Source of the DNA: Phytohabitans sp036906915 | GTDB taxonomy: Bacteria; Actinomycetota; Actinomycetes; Mycobacteriales; Micromonosporaceae | Direction of reading: 5' to 3' | DNA length: 43,440 bases | Assembly: GCF_036906915.1 (NCBI RefSeq) | Contig: NZ_JBAKHX010000072.1 | Coordinates: forward strand, 1-43,440 | In this document: in pieces, positions 1-7,873 of the stretch | How the letters are laid out: every line of letters begins with the position of its first letter | Numbering within the stretch: the stretch's first letter is position 1 | Notes under the pieces: generated by a model | The model's input: only the letters and a program-made list of their open reading frames with translations | What the model was told of the DNA's origin: nothing | The model's database searches: none | Position numbers and translations under genes: made by a program

Positions 1-67
1 ACCGCAGTCGCTCCGGTCGCTGCGCTCCCTCCGCTTTGTGCGGTCTGCGGGCGGCGGCGCGCTCACA
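1..67 (-). repeat. Partial copy of the dispersed mini-ORF repeat
   Basis: Read on the minus strand, this segment matches the repeat modules at 29651-30072 and 41513-41697: a GCGCGCCGCC entry, CCGCAG, a CACAAAGCG core and GGAGCGCAGCGACC. It is truncated by the window edge and lies directly beyond the stop codon of the metallophosphoesterase. On the plus strand one frame reads through it (codons starting at position 2) as a QSLRSLRSLRFV-type peptide like those of the other copies, and stays open to a TAG at 110-112. Here there is no CATGAC boundary. It could be the C-terminal end of a plus-strand gene whose body lies outside the window, or simply an intergenic copy. Confidence 0.7.
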
Positions 68-1792
68 CTACGGCGTGATGGTGATGGGCTCTTCCGCCAG
101 ACGCACGCGTAGGTCTTCGTTGGGCTCCAGCCAGGACGCGTCGGCTGGGGCGTCTGGGTTGGGGCGCCACGAACGGCAGATGCGGTCGACCGCGACCGGG
201 TAGATCGTGACAGTGCGGTCGGCGCCGACGTGCAGCCGCAGGAACGCCTTGGAGTCTTCGATGCCCTGGCCGGCGAAGAGCTCGTTGAGGTTGACACCCA
301 TCGCTCCGGCCGTGACCAGGTATGCCGCCACCAGCTCACTCGCCACGAACCCCATGATCGGGCCATAGACGACCAGCGCGGCGACCACCGGCATCGGCCA
401 GGGCCAGTCGACGAACGGGACCTGGAGCCACACCCACGTGCCCGCCGCGCCGAGGCCGATGTGCGTGAACCCGTGCGCCATGCCGAGCAACCAGTGCCGT
501 GTAGAGCGTTTACCGCCCGCGGCGGGTGGCTTGGCGAAGAGGATGGCCCCCGCCATGACGAGCAGCAGCACGAGCGCCAGGGGGATGCTGAAGATGCGCT
601 CTTCGAGGGCGCCGCTGCGGTAGGCCACGCCGGTCATCGCCAGCATCATCATGGAGTGCAGGATGCCGAGCATCACGGAGAAACCCGGGTTGCGGAACGG
701 CAACCGCTGGAAGATCCCCCACCCGTACCGGCTGGACCGCGCCTCGCTCGGGTAGCAGCCGGCGAGGCGGTACGGCCGGCTGCGGCTGGCGCGGCGGGCC
801 TTGGTGTCCGGCGGCGGCACCGTGATCTCTCCGGGCAGCTTGTGCGTCGGGTACAGGTAGGCACCGCCCCCGCCACACGTGACGAGCTGCCGATCGGCTC
901 CCTCATATCGGGCGTAGTGGTGCAGGTCGCCAGCCACGATCAGTCGCACCTGGGCACCGGTCGGCGCGACGACCGTGCGGATGAAGTAGTCGACCGCGTC
1001 GTAGGACTCCGGGTTGTCGACGGCCTTGACCCACGTGGGCGCCGGCACGACCAGGATCACCCGGTGGTGGGGCCGCAGCTGCGTCGCCGCCTGCTCAAAG
1101 TAGATCAGCTGTGGGTCGTCGAGGTATGCCCCGAACTGCTCGTCGATGCCGTACAGCCACCAGTCGCCGGGCAGTTCGGTGGCGAAGTACGAGCGGTGTT
1201 GCGCGGTCTGCCAGCCGCCGATGGCGCCGTCCTTGCGGCGCGCGAAGAGCCGCAAGAAGGCGGTCAGCCCGTCGTACCAGTCGTGGTTGCCGGCGATGGC
1301 GAAGAGGGTCGGGCGCGGCCCTGACTCTGGCGGGCATGGCAGCGCCGCCTGGTAGGGCCCCTTGCAGCGGTCTTCGTACGCGGCGCCGCTCGCCGTCGGG
1401 TATACCTGGTCGCCACCCATGACGAGGATGTCGCCGCGCGGCAACCGGTGACCGTCGACGTCGAGCTCGCGTTGGGCGAGCAGGTAGGCGACCGAGTAGG
1501 TGGCGTTGAACCCGTCGCCCAGGTCGGCCACGTAGTCGAGCCACACCTCCTCGCCAGTGCCCGTGACCTTGTGGACGTTGCCCGGCAGTGCGTTTTGCAG
1601 CTCGCGCTTGTCCAGGTATGCCCCGAAGAGGATCGCCAGCAGCGTGCGCAATCCGGTGCTCAGCAGCAGGAGCGGGGCGAGCCAGGGCACGGGCGGGCGG
1701 GGGGTGAAGCCGAGCTCGAGCGGGTCGAGGGTGCGGGGGCGCGGCCGGCTGGTGGGTGCGGCTTCGACCGGGGCGGCAAGGTCTTCCGTCAC
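68..1792 (-). CDS. Membrane-anchored metallophosphoesterase
   Basis: A 574-residue calcineurin-like phosphoesterase with membrane segments. An N-terminal Pro/Arg-rich stretch is followed by a hydrophobic helix (about 37-58). The metal-binding motifs are in the usual order: DLGD at 90-93, GGDQ at 127-129, GNHD at 168-171 and GDLHH at 288-292, so a two-metal phosphohydrolase is expected. After about residue 370 come several hydrophobic helices, then a short polar tail. The substrate cannot be read from the sequence. The start is GTG at 1792 with no Shine-Dalgarno sequence but a TACGCT box seven bases upstream, which suggests a leaderless transcript. It stands alone on the minus strand, with a dispersed repeat just after its stop. 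Confidence 0.88.
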   Translation of the reverse strand: MTEDLAAPVEAAPTSRPRPRTLDPLELGFTPRPPVPWLAPLLLLSTGLRTLLAILFGAYLDKRELQNALPGNVHKVTGTGEEVWLDYVADLGDGFNATYSVAYLLAQRELDVDGHRLPRGDILVMGGDQVYPTASGAAYEDRCKGPYQAALPCPPESGPRPTLFAIAGNHDWYDGLTAFLRLFARRKDGAIGGWQTAQHRSYFATELPGDWWLYGIDEQFGAYLDDPQLIYFEQAATQLRPHHRVILVVPAPTWVKAVDNPESYDAVDYFIRTVVAPTGAQVRLIVAGDLHHYARYEGADRQLVTCGGGGAYLYPTHKLPGEITVPPPDTKARRASRSRPYRLAGCYPSEARSSRYGWGIFQRLPFRNPGFSVMLGILHSMMMLAMTGVAYRSGALEERIFSIPLALVLLLVMAGAILFAKPPAAGGKRSTRHWLLGMAHGFTHIGLGAAGTWVWLQVPFVDWPWPMPVVAALVVYGPIMGFVASELVAAYLVTAGAMGVNLNELFAGQGIEDSKAFLRLHVGADRTVTIYPVAVDRICRSWRPNPDAPADASWLEPNEDLRVRLAEEPITITP

Positions 1793-1799
1793 GGGTGGC

Positions 1800-1805
1800 A
1801 GCGTA
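1800..1805 (-). promoter_or_regulatory. Leaderless -10 box of the metallophosphoesterase
   Basis: TACGCT on the minus strand, 7 nt from the GTG start at 1792. No ribosome binding site lies between. The same box, CTG-rich spacer and GTGAC start recur before the ABC ATPase at 39750. Confidence 0.5.
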
Positions 1806-1889
1806 GTCGCGACCCCTGTCGATCTGTCGGGCTGGTCGGGTAACCGATTCGATCGGGGGAAGGTGGGTGCCGTACACTTGACGATCGTT

Positions 1890-1966
1890 GCCGCCTTAGC
1901 TCAGTCGGTCAGAGCGACGCACTCGTAATGCGTAGGTCGACGGTTCGATTCCGTCAGGCGGCTCCA
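1890..1966 (+). tRNA. tRNA-Thr (anticodon CGT)
   Basis: A complete cloverleaf can be folded. The acceptor arm GCCGCCT pairs with AGGCGGC. The D-arm is GCTC/GAGC. The anticodon stem ACGCA/TGCGT encloses the loop CTCGTAA, giving anticodon CGT, which reads ACG (threonine). The T-arm GACGG/CCGTC encloses TTCGATT. The discriminator base is T and CCA is encoded at 1964-1966. A TACACT box at 1873-1878 is a plausible -10 element. Confidence 0.96.
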
Positions 1967-1970
1967 TGCC

Positions 1971-2002
1971 GAACAAGGCCTCGGGAAACCGGGGCCTTGT
2001 TC
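1971..2002 (+). terminator. Intrinsic terminator-like hairpin after tRNA-Thr
   Basis: A perfect 10-bp inverted repeat (GAACAAGGCC at 1971-1980, GGCCTTGTTC at 1993-2002) begins four bases after the tRNA CCA, with a short loop and a moderately T-rich tail. It fits termination of the tRNA transcript. Confidence 0.75.
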
Positions 2003-2098
2003 GCTTTCGGTGATGATCGTCGCGCTGGGCGTATGTTTGGTCGATAGCGACCCGGGTACCGCTGACCTTGGCAGCGGGCCAAGCAGGGAGCGATCGCC

Positions 2099-2593
2099 AT
2101 GGAGACTCGGCTCAAGATTTCCGGACACCCGGTGCACCCGATGCTGATGACGCTGCCGTTAGGTCTCTTCGTGTGCGCCGCGCTGTTCGACTTCGCCGCG
2201 GTCACCGGCGGCCTCGCGTTCCTCGGCCAGGTCGGCTACTGGACGATCGTGGCCGGCCTCTTCGCGGCGGTGCTCGCCGCAGGTGCCGGCATGGTCGATC
2301 TCTGGGACGTGCCGGGTGGTGCCGGCAAGCGCCGCTCCGTGGCTTATTTGCTGGTCAATCTCGTGATGGTGGCGCTGTATGCGCTCGTCTGCATGGTGCG
2401 GGTGGAGACCCAGACCAGCGCGCCGGGAGTCGCCGCGTTCCTGCTTGAGCTGCTTGCGCTGGCCGCTGGCGGATACGGGGCCTGGCTGGGCGCCACGATG
2501 GTGCGCCAGTTCAGGATCGGCATCGAGACCGAGGCCGAGGCCGAACCCGAGTTCGATGCCCTCGAAGCGCTCGGTGAGGGCCGGACTTACTGA
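2099..2593 (+). CDS. DUF2231-family membrane protein
   Basis: A 164-residue protein beginning METRLKISGHPVHPML, the hallmark N-terminus of the DUF2231 family: a conserved GHPxHP motif, then about four membrane helices (roughly 15-40, 48-68, 82-104, 112-135). The C-terminus is acidic (alternating Glu/Ala). The function of the family is unknown. The ATG at 2099 is preceded by GGGAG (spacing about 8). Codon 21 is a TTA leucine codon (2159-2161), rare in this GC-rich sequence. A fragment of another reading frame follows directly (see 2574-2672). Confidence 0.85.
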   Translation: METRLKISGHPVHPMLMTLPLGLFVCAALFDFAAVTGGLAFLGQVGYWTIVAGLFAAVLAAGAGMVDLWDVPGGAGKRRSVAYLLVNLVMVALYALVCMVRVETQTSAPGVAAFLLELLALAAGGYGAWLGATMVRQFRIGIETEAEAEPEFDALEALGEGRTY

Positions 2594-2672
2594 CTGGTTT
2601 GCCCGCAAGCCCGCTGACCTGCCGGCCTTCTGCGCGAAGATGTTCGAGGAGATCGCCGAGGGCAAGCACTGA
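2574..2672 (+). pseudogene. Possible C-terminal gene remnant (32 codons)
   Basis: A frame different from the DUF2231 gene, overlapping its last codons, reads from a GTG at 2574 as a protein-like segment (LTDWFARKPADLPAF, then CAKMFEEIAEG) to TGA at 2670-2672. Its amphipathic, charged composition differs from the usual Arg/Ala/Pro shadow translations of this DNA. No ribosome binding site is evident, so it may be the tail of a decayed gene, or the original end of the DUF2231 gene after a frameshift. I do not recognise the family. Confidence 0.3.
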
Positions 2673-2673
2673 G

Positions 2674-3168
2674 CTACTTGAGGACCATCTGGCCGGTGCG
2701 TTCGTAGGCGGCCAGGTCGGCGAGCGTCTCCGTCACGGTCGACGAGAGCGGCGCGGGCAGGCTGTCCAGCGCGAAGAAGCCCGCGTCGGTCGTCTCGTCG
2801 GTGACCCGGACCAGCTCGCCGGCCCACTGGTCGATCCGGAAGGTGACCACGAAGAGCTGGTACGTGTCGGCGTACATGTTGGTGAAGGTGTATGCCGGGC
2901 CGGTGTAGAAGCCGAACGGGGTGACCGCGCCCGCCTGGAGGCCGGTCTCCTCGTAGACCTCGCGTACCGCGCAGTCGGCGATCGACTCACCCAGCTCCAT
3001 GGCCCCCGCCGGCATTGCCCAGACGCCGTTGTCGGCGCGGCGGATCAGCAGCACCCGCCCCTCGTCGTCTCGGACGACGCCGCGCGCACCGACGAACATC
3101 AGCGTGCGGTCACCGGCGAGGGCGCGCAGTTGACCGAGGTACGACTCCGCCCAGGAAATGCTCGCCAC
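2674..3168 (-). CDS. NUDIX hydrolase
   Basis: A 164-residue protein with a perfect Nudix box at residues 55-77: Gly, five residues, Glu, seven residues, then REVYEETGL. This is the metal-dependent catalytic site for cleaving nucleoside diphosphates linked to another moiety X. The segment before it (LIRRADNGVWAMPAG) is typical of the fold. Substrate specificity cannot be predicted. The start is GTG at 3168 with no Shine-Dalgarno sequence but TAGGAT six bases upstream, so probably leaderless. It is divergent from the acyl-CoA synthetase, and both appear to use leaderless promoters. Confidence 0.92.
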   Translation of the reverse strand: MASISWAESYLGQLRALAGDRTLMFVGARGVVRDDEGRVLLIRRADNGVWAMPAGAMELGESIADCAVREVYEETGLQAGAVTPFGFYTGPAYTFTNMYADTYQLFVVTFRIDQWAGELVRVTDETTDAGFFALDSLPAPLSSTVTETLADLAAYERTGQMVLK

Positions 3169-3174
3169 GCACCG

Positions 3175-3180
3175 ATCCTA
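3175..3180 (-). promoter_or_regulatory. Leaderless -10 box of the NUDIX gene
   Basis: TAGGAT on the minus strand with a 6-nt spacer to the GTG at 3168, and no ribosome binding site. Confidence 0.5.
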
Positions 3181-3209
3181 GATCTCTTCCGGAGTGTGAC
3201 GAGGGCCAC

Positions 3210-3215
3210 TAGATT
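3210..3215 (+). promoter_or_regulatory. Leaderless -10 box of the acyl-CoA synthetase
   Basis: TAGATT with an 8-nt spacer to the ATG at 3224. No Shine-Dalgarno sequence lies between. Confidence 0.45.
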
Positions 3216-3223
3216 CGGTAACC

Positions 3224-4855
3224 ATGCGCAGCACGATGATGGACGTCCCGTTGCTGGTCTCCCGGATTCTCGACCACGGCAGCACCGTGCACGGCGGCGC
3301 CGAGGTGGTCACCTGGACCGGCGCCGAGGGGCGCCGCATGACGTACCGCGAGGTGGGAGCGGCCGCGGCGCAGCTCGCTCACGGCCTTCGCGACGACCTC
3401 GGGGTGACCGGCGACCAGCGGGTCGCCACGTTCATGTGGAACAACGCCGAGCACCTCATCGCCTACTTCGCCGTGCCGAGCATGGGCGCCGTGCTGCACA
3501 CGCTCAACCTGCGGCTCTTTCCCGACCAGCTCGCGTACATCGCCAACCACGCCGAGGACCGCGTGGTGATCGTCGACAGCACGCTGGTCCCGCTGCTGGC
3601 GAAGGTGCTGCCCCAGATGTCCACGGTGGAGCACGTCGTGGTGGTGGGCGGCGGCGATCCAGCGCCGCTCGGCGACCGGGTGGCCGTACACCGGTGGGAC
3701 GACCTGCTGCGCGACAAGCCGACGCGGTACGACTGGCCGGAGGTCGACGAGCGCGACGCCGCCGCCCTCTGCTACACGTCCGGCACCACGGGAAACCCGA
3801 AGGGCGTCGCCTACTCGCACCGCTCCATCTGGCTGCACTCGATGCAGATCAACGCGCCGGAGGGGTTCGGTCTCGGGCCGGCCGAGCGCGAGCTGGCGAT
3901 CGTGCCGATGTTCCACGCGATGTCGTGGGGCATCCCGTTTGCCGCGTTCATGTCGGGGGCGACTCTGATCATGCCGGACCGGTTCCTGCAGGGCGGCCCG
4001 ATCGCGGAGATGATCGCCGCCGAGCGCCCGACCAAGGCGGGTGCGGTGCCCACTATCTGGACCGACCTGCTGGCATACCTCGACAGCCACGACGTCGACG
4101 TCTCCTCGCTCCACGAGGTGATCGTCGGTGGTTCGGCGTGCCCTCCGGCGCTGATGCACGCGTTCGCCGACCGGTACGGCATCCAGATCATCCACGCCTG
4201 GGGCATGACCGAGATGTCGCCGCTCGGCTCGGTGTCCCGCGAGCCGGCCGGCGCCACCGGCGACGACGCCTGGGCCTACCGGTACACGCAGGGGAGGGTG
4301 CCGGCGGGCGTCGCGGCGCGGATCGTCGGCCCGCTCGGCGAGATCATGCCCGCCGACGGCGCGTCCGTCGGCGAGTTGGAGGTCCGCGGTCCGTGGACGA
4401 CGGCACGGTACCTGGGTGACGACGAGCCCGACCCCGAGAAGTTCCGCGACGGCTGGCTGCGCACGGGCGACGTGGGCACGCTGTCGCCCGATGGCTTCAT
4501 CACGCTGACCGACCGGGCCAAGGATGTGATCAAGTCCGGCGGTGAGTGGATCTCCTCGGTCGAGCTGGAGAACGCCCTCATGGCGCACCCCTCGGTGCTG
4601 GAGGCATGCGTGGTGGGCGTGCCCGACGAGCGCTGGGGAGAGCGGCCGCTCGCCACGGTCGTGCTGCGCGAGGGCGCCACCGCCTCGGTCGACGACCTGC
4701 GTGACTTCCTCGGCACCCAGGTCGCGAAGTGGCAGCTGCCGGAGCGGTGGGCGTTCATCGAAGCGGTGCCCAAGACCAGCGTGGGCAAGTTCGACAAGAA
4801 GCGGGTGCGGTCGAACTACGCCGGTGGCGAGCTGGAGGTCACCGAGGTCGAGTAG
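3224..4855 (+). CDS. Acyl-CoA synthetase (AMP-binding, fatty-acid type)
   Basis: A 543-residue adenylate-forming enzyme that would activate a fatty acid to acyl-AMP and then acyl-CoA. The P-loop-like motif YTSGTTGNPKGV is near residue 185, the HAWGMTE motif follows at about 324, then TGD in the hinge region, TDRAKDVIKSGGEWIS, and the C-terminal catalytic lysine in SVGKFDKK. Length and motif order match medium/long-chain acyl-CoA synthetases. Exact chain length is not predictable. ATG 3224 is preferred over the in-frame ATGs at 3236 and 3239 because a TAGATT box sits 8 nt before it. Confidence 0.93.
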   Translation: MRSTMMDVPLLVSRILDHGSTVHGGAEVVTWTGAEGRRMTYREVGAAAAQLAHGLRDDLGVTGDQRVATFMWNNAEHLIAYFAVPSMGAVLHTLNLRLFPDQLAYIANHAEDRVVIVDSTLVPLLAKVLPQMSTVEHVVVVGGGDPAPLGDRVAVHRWDDLLRDKPTRYDWPEVDERDAAALCYTSGTTGNPKGVAYSHRSIWLHSMQINAPEGFGLGPAERELAIVPMFHAMSWGIPFAAFMSGATLIMPDRFLQGGPIAEMIAAERPTKAGAVPTIWTDLLAYLDSHDVDVSSLHEVIVGGSACPPALMHAFADRYGIQIIHAWGMTEMSPLGSVSREPAGATGDDAWAYRYTQGRVPAGVAARIVGPLGEIMPADGASVGELEVRGPWTTARYLGDDEPDPEKFRDGWLRTGDVGTLSPDGFITLTDRAKDVIKSGGEWISSVELENALMAHPSVLEACVVGVPDERWGERPLATVVLREGATASVDDLRDFLGTQVAKWQLPERWAFIEAVPKTSVGKFDKKRVRSNYAGGELEVTEVE

Positions 4856-4866
4856 CCGGGTGCTCG

Positions 4867-5904
4867 TCAGGCGGACTTGCGCGCGGTCTTCTTGGCGGGC
4901 GTGGCCTTCTTGGCGGTGGTCTTCTTCGCCGGCTCGGCCGACTTGGCGGCGGCCGCTGTCTTCTTGGCAGGTGCCTTCTTCGCCGGTTGCGCCTTCTTCG
5001 CCGGCGTCTTCTTCGCGGCGGCCGACTTCGTAGCCTTGGCGCCCTCCTTACCGGCATCGGCGGTGGTAGCCGATTTCTTGGCCGACCGGGCCGACGTGAT
5101 CGGGGTCGGCTCGCCTGAGCCTTCGCCGCGTGCCGCCTTGGCACGCTCGACCGATGCGCGCAGCGCTGCCATCAGGTCGACCGCCGCGGCCGGCGCCTCC
5201 TCGACCTCCTCCGGCTGGACGACCTCGCGCCCCTCCACCTTGGCTTCGATGACCTCCTGCAGCGCCTCGCGGTAGTTGTCGGTGTAGTCGGTCGGCTCGA
5301 ATTCGCCGGCCATCGAGTCGATCAGCGACCCGGCCATCGCGAGCTCGGGCGGCCGCACCTGGATGTCTTCGTCGAGGAACCCGAAGTCCGGCTTACGGAT
5401 CTCGTCGGGCCACAGCATCGTGTTGAGCAGGAGCACGCCCTCACGCACCCGGAGCGTGGCGAGCTGCTCGCGCTGGCGCAGGGCGACCTTGACGATCGCC
5501 ACCCGGTCGGTGTCGGTGAGCGCGTCGCGCAGCAGCACGTACGGCTTGGTGGCGGCGCCTTCGGGCTCCATGAAGTACGCCTTGTTGTACAGGATGGGGT
5601 CGACCTGGTCAGCCGGCACGAACTCCAGCACGTCGATCGCGTGCGAGGTGCTCAGGGGCAGCTCAGCGAAGTCTTCGTCGGTGAGGATGACCATCTCGCC
5701 GCCGCCGATGTCGTACCCCTTGGCGATGTCGTCGTAGGTGACCTCTTCGCCGCAGACCGAGCATGTGCGCTTGTACCGGATGCGCCCGCCGTCTTCGCGG
5801 TGCACCTGGTGGAATCGGATGTCTTTTTCTTCTGTGGCGGAATAGAGCTTGACCGCGATCGATACAAGACCGAAAGATACGGCGCCCTTCCAGATTGCCC
5901 GCAT
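4867..5904 (-). CDS. ku: Ku protein (non-homologous end joining)
   Basis: A 345-residue bacterial Ku that binds double-strand DNA ends and recruits LigD-type enzymes. The N-terminus MRAIWKGAVSFGLVSIAVKLY and the HREDGGRIRYKRTCSVCGEEV segment are family hallmarks, and the core spans about residues 1-260. After it comes a long low-complexity tail of Lys/Ala/Pro repeats (AKKTPAKKA type, about 285-345), like histone H1/HU tails and longer than minimal Ku proteins, which probably adds non-specific DNA binding. The ATG has GGGGAG 5 bases upstream. It is divergent from the ligase/polymerase pair, so all end-joining genes sit together. Confidence 0.96.
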   Translation of the reverse strand: MRAIWKGAVSFGLVSIAVKLYSATEEKDIRFHQVHREDGGRIRYKRTCSVCGEEVTYDDIAKGYDIGGGEMVILTDEDFAELPLSTSHAIDVLEFVPADQVDPILYNKAYFMEPEGAATKPYVLLRDALTDTDRVAIVKVALRQREQLATLRVREGVLLLNTMLWPDEIRKPDFGFLDEDIQVRPPELAMAGSLIDSMAGEFEPTDYTDNYREALQEVIEAKVEGREVVQPEEVEEAPAAAVDLMAALRASVERAKAARGEGSGEPTPITSARSAKKSATTADAGKEGAKATKSAAAKKTPAKKAQPAKKAPAKKTAAAAKSAEPAKKTTAKKATPAKKTARKSA

Positions 5905-6020
5905 GTCGCTCCCCTACCCCGTGAGCTGGTCAGGAACCCCCGCCGCGCCTCGTGCAACAGCCCGTTGCTCACCAGCATCGCATCGGGTGGAACGGGACGC
6001 GAGAGTTTCCGTCGGCGATC

Positions 6021-6026
6021 TATGGT
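6021..6026 (+). promoter_or_regulatory. -10 box deciding the ligase start
   Basis: TATGGT with a 6-nt spacer to the GTG at 6033. The spacer GAGGAA resembles a Shine-Dalgarno sequence but is too close to the start to be good, so a leaderless transcript is more likely. Confidence 0.4.
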
Positions 6027-6032
6027 GAGGAA

Positions 6033-6980
6033 GTGCCAGGTGCACCGTTCCGGCCGATGCTTGCCACCACGAGCGAGCGGCTGCCGGGCGGGCAAGGCTG
6101 GACGTACGAGTTCAAATGGGACGGCGTGCGCGCCATTGCCGATATCCGTCAGGGGTCGGCGCGGTTCTGGGCCCGGTCCGGCGCGGAGGTGACGGCGGCG
6201 TATCCCGAGCTGGCGCCGCTCGCCCGGGTCCTCGACGACGCTGTGCTCGACGGCGAGGTCGTGCTCCTCGACGAAAAGGGCCGGCCGTCGTTCGTCGCGC
6301 TGGCCGAGCGGATGCACGTGCGCGACCATGCCCGTGCGGCCCGGCTCGCCGCGACCATTCCGGTGACGTACATGATCTTTGATCTGCTCCGCTGGCGCGG
6401 CGCCGACCTGACCGGATGGCCCTACCAGGACCGCCGCGCGGCGCTGGAGGCCCTCGGGCTTGCCGGATCGCGCTGGGCCGTGCCGCCCAGCTTCTCCGAC
6501 GGGCCAGCGACCGAGGCGGCGGCGAAGGAAAACCAGCTCGAAGGCATCGTCGCGAAGCGACTCGACTCGGTGTACCGGCCCGGCGCCCGATCACCCGACT
6601 GGCTAAAGGTCAAGTCGGACGTCACGGTGGAGCTCGTGGTGGGCGGCTGGCGGCCCGGCGCACGCCGGATCGGCGGCCTGCTCGTCGGCGTACCGCGCCC
6701 CGATGGGCGGCTCGACTTTCGCGGACGGGTCGGCGGTGGCATCGGGGTCGCCGCCGAGCAGGCGCTCCTCGACGTGCTCGAACCCCGGCGCGCACCGACG
6801 TCACCCTTCGCGGCAGGAGACGTGCCGCGCGAGGATGCCCGCGGCGCGATCTGGGTAAGACCGGACATCGTGGTGGAGGTGAAGTACGGCCAGCGCACGC
6901 CGGACGGGCGGATGCGGTTTCCCCGCTTCCTGCGGCTGCGTCCCGACATGACCCCGGAGGATGTGACGGATGCCGCGTGA
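6033..6980 (+). CDS. ATP-dependent DNA ligase (LigD ligase domain, stand-alone)
   Basis: About 315 residues from the GTG at 6033. It seals nicks in end joining by adenylation of the lysine in EFKWDGVRA (Lys28, motif I KxDGxR). Further motifs are the GEVVL region, the KRLDSVYRPGARSPDWLKVK segment (motifs IV-V) and an OB-fold C-terminus with VEVKYGQRTPDGRMRFPRF. An in-frame ATG at 5952 would add an unrelated-looking 27-residue extension and is less likely. Its stop overlaps the polymerase start by 11 nt (6970-6980), so the two are translationally coupled. No 3'-phosphoesterase domain is present: LigD is split here. Confidence 0.93.
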   Translation: MPGAPFRPMLATTSERLPGGQGWTYEFKWDGVRAIADIRQGSARFWARSGAEVTAAYPELAPLARVLDDAVLDGEVVLLDEKGRPSFVALAERMHVRDHARAARLAATIPVTYMIFDLLRWRGADLTGWPYQDRRAALEALGLAGSRWAVPPSFSDGPATEAAAKENQLEGIVAKRLDSVYRPGARSPDWLKVKSDVTVELVVGGWRPGARRIGGLLVGVPRPDGRLDFRGRVGGGIGVAAEQALLDVLEPRRAPTSPFAAGDVPREDARGAIWVRPDIVVEVKYGQRTPDGRMRFPRFLRLRPDMTPEDVTDAA

Positions 6981-7869
6981 GCAGCGGATCAGGGTGGAGG
7001 TCGACGGCCGGAGCCTGGAGCTGTCCAACCTCGACAAGGTGCTCTTTCCGTCGGTCGGCTTCACCAAGGGCGAGGTCATCGACTACTACACACGGATCGC
7101 CCCTGTGCTGCTGCCGCACCTGCGAGACCGGGCGCTCACCCGCATCAGGTTCCCGAACGGCGTGGACGGGGCGTCGTTCTTCGAGAAGAACGCGCCCGGC
7201 GGCACGCCGGACTGGGTGCGGCTGGAACGGCTGCCCGTGCCCGGCTCCACGAAGTCCCGCGAAATGCTCGACTACGTCGTCGCGGACGACCTGCCCACGC
7301 TGGTCTGGCTCGCCAACCTCGCCGCTCTCGAACTGCACACTCCACAGTGGCGAGTCGGCGCAAACCCCGATCTGATGGTCGTCGACCTCGACCCTGGTGC
7401 GCCGGCCGGTTTACGGGAGTGCTGCGCGGTGGCCGTGCTCATGCGCGACCGGCTCGCCGACGACGGGCTCGACGCCTACCCGAAGACGTCCGGCAAGAAG
7501 GGCATGCAGCTCAGCTGCCCGATCGCGGGCACGCAGTCGGCGGAGGAGGTGTCGGGGTACGCGAAACGGATCGCCGAAGAGCTGGAGCGTGGCAACGCGA
7601 AATGGATCACCTCGAAGATGGCCAAGCGGCTCCGCCCGGGCAAGGTCTTCATCGACTGGAGTCAGAACAGCGCCACCAAGACCACCGTGGCGCCCTACTC
7701 CTTGCGCGCCCAGCCGACGCCGACCGTGTCGACGCCGTTGACCTGGGACGAGGTCGAGGCCAGCGCTGCCCGCGCCTTCACCTCCGACGAGGTCCTCGAC
7801 CGCATCGACGAGTACGGCGACCTCCTCGAGCCCCTGCTGACCCCGGGCCCCGAACTGCCCGCTGGATAA
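6970..7869 (+). CDS. LigD-type primase-polymerase domain protein
   Basis: A 299-residue archaeo-eukaryotic-primase-like polymerase of bacterial end joining, which would fill gaps at broken ends. The N-terminal segment LSNLDKVLFP and the DLDPG metal site (Asp139 and Asp141) are typical, and a later FIDW supplies the third Asp. In motif II the usual S-x5-H is changed: SGKKGMQ at 174-180 has Gln where the family normally has His. This may mark a distinct actinobacterial clade or altered catalysis. It is coupled to the ligase upstream and ends 5 bp before the convergent XPB gene. Confidence 0.93.
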   Translation: MPREQRIRVEVDGRSLELSNLDKVLFPSVGFTKGEVIDYYTRIAPVLLPHLRDRALTRIRFPNGVDGASFFEKNAPGGTPDWVRLERLPVPGSTKSREMLDYVVADDLPTLVWLANLAALELHTPQWRVGANPDLMVVDLDPGAPAGLRECCAVAVLMRDRLADDGLDAYPKTSGKKGMQLSCPIAGTQSAEEVSGYAKRIAEELERGNAKWITSKMAKRLRPGKVFIDWSQNSATKTTVAPYSLRAQPTPTVSTPLTWDEVEASAARAFTSDEVLDRIDEYGDLLEPLLTPGPELPAG

Positions 7870-7873
7870 GGCG

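Noticed and set aside
2599..4419. 606-codon plus-strand frame across the NUDIX and acyl-CoA synthetase genes
   Set aside because: Arg/Ala/Pro-rich shadow of the real genes with no family motifs; the synthetase frame has all catalytic motifs.
5952..6032. ATG 5952 as ligase start
   Set aside because: The extra 27 residues have no ligase similarity; GTG 6033 is adjacent to a -10 box and gives a typical N-terminus.
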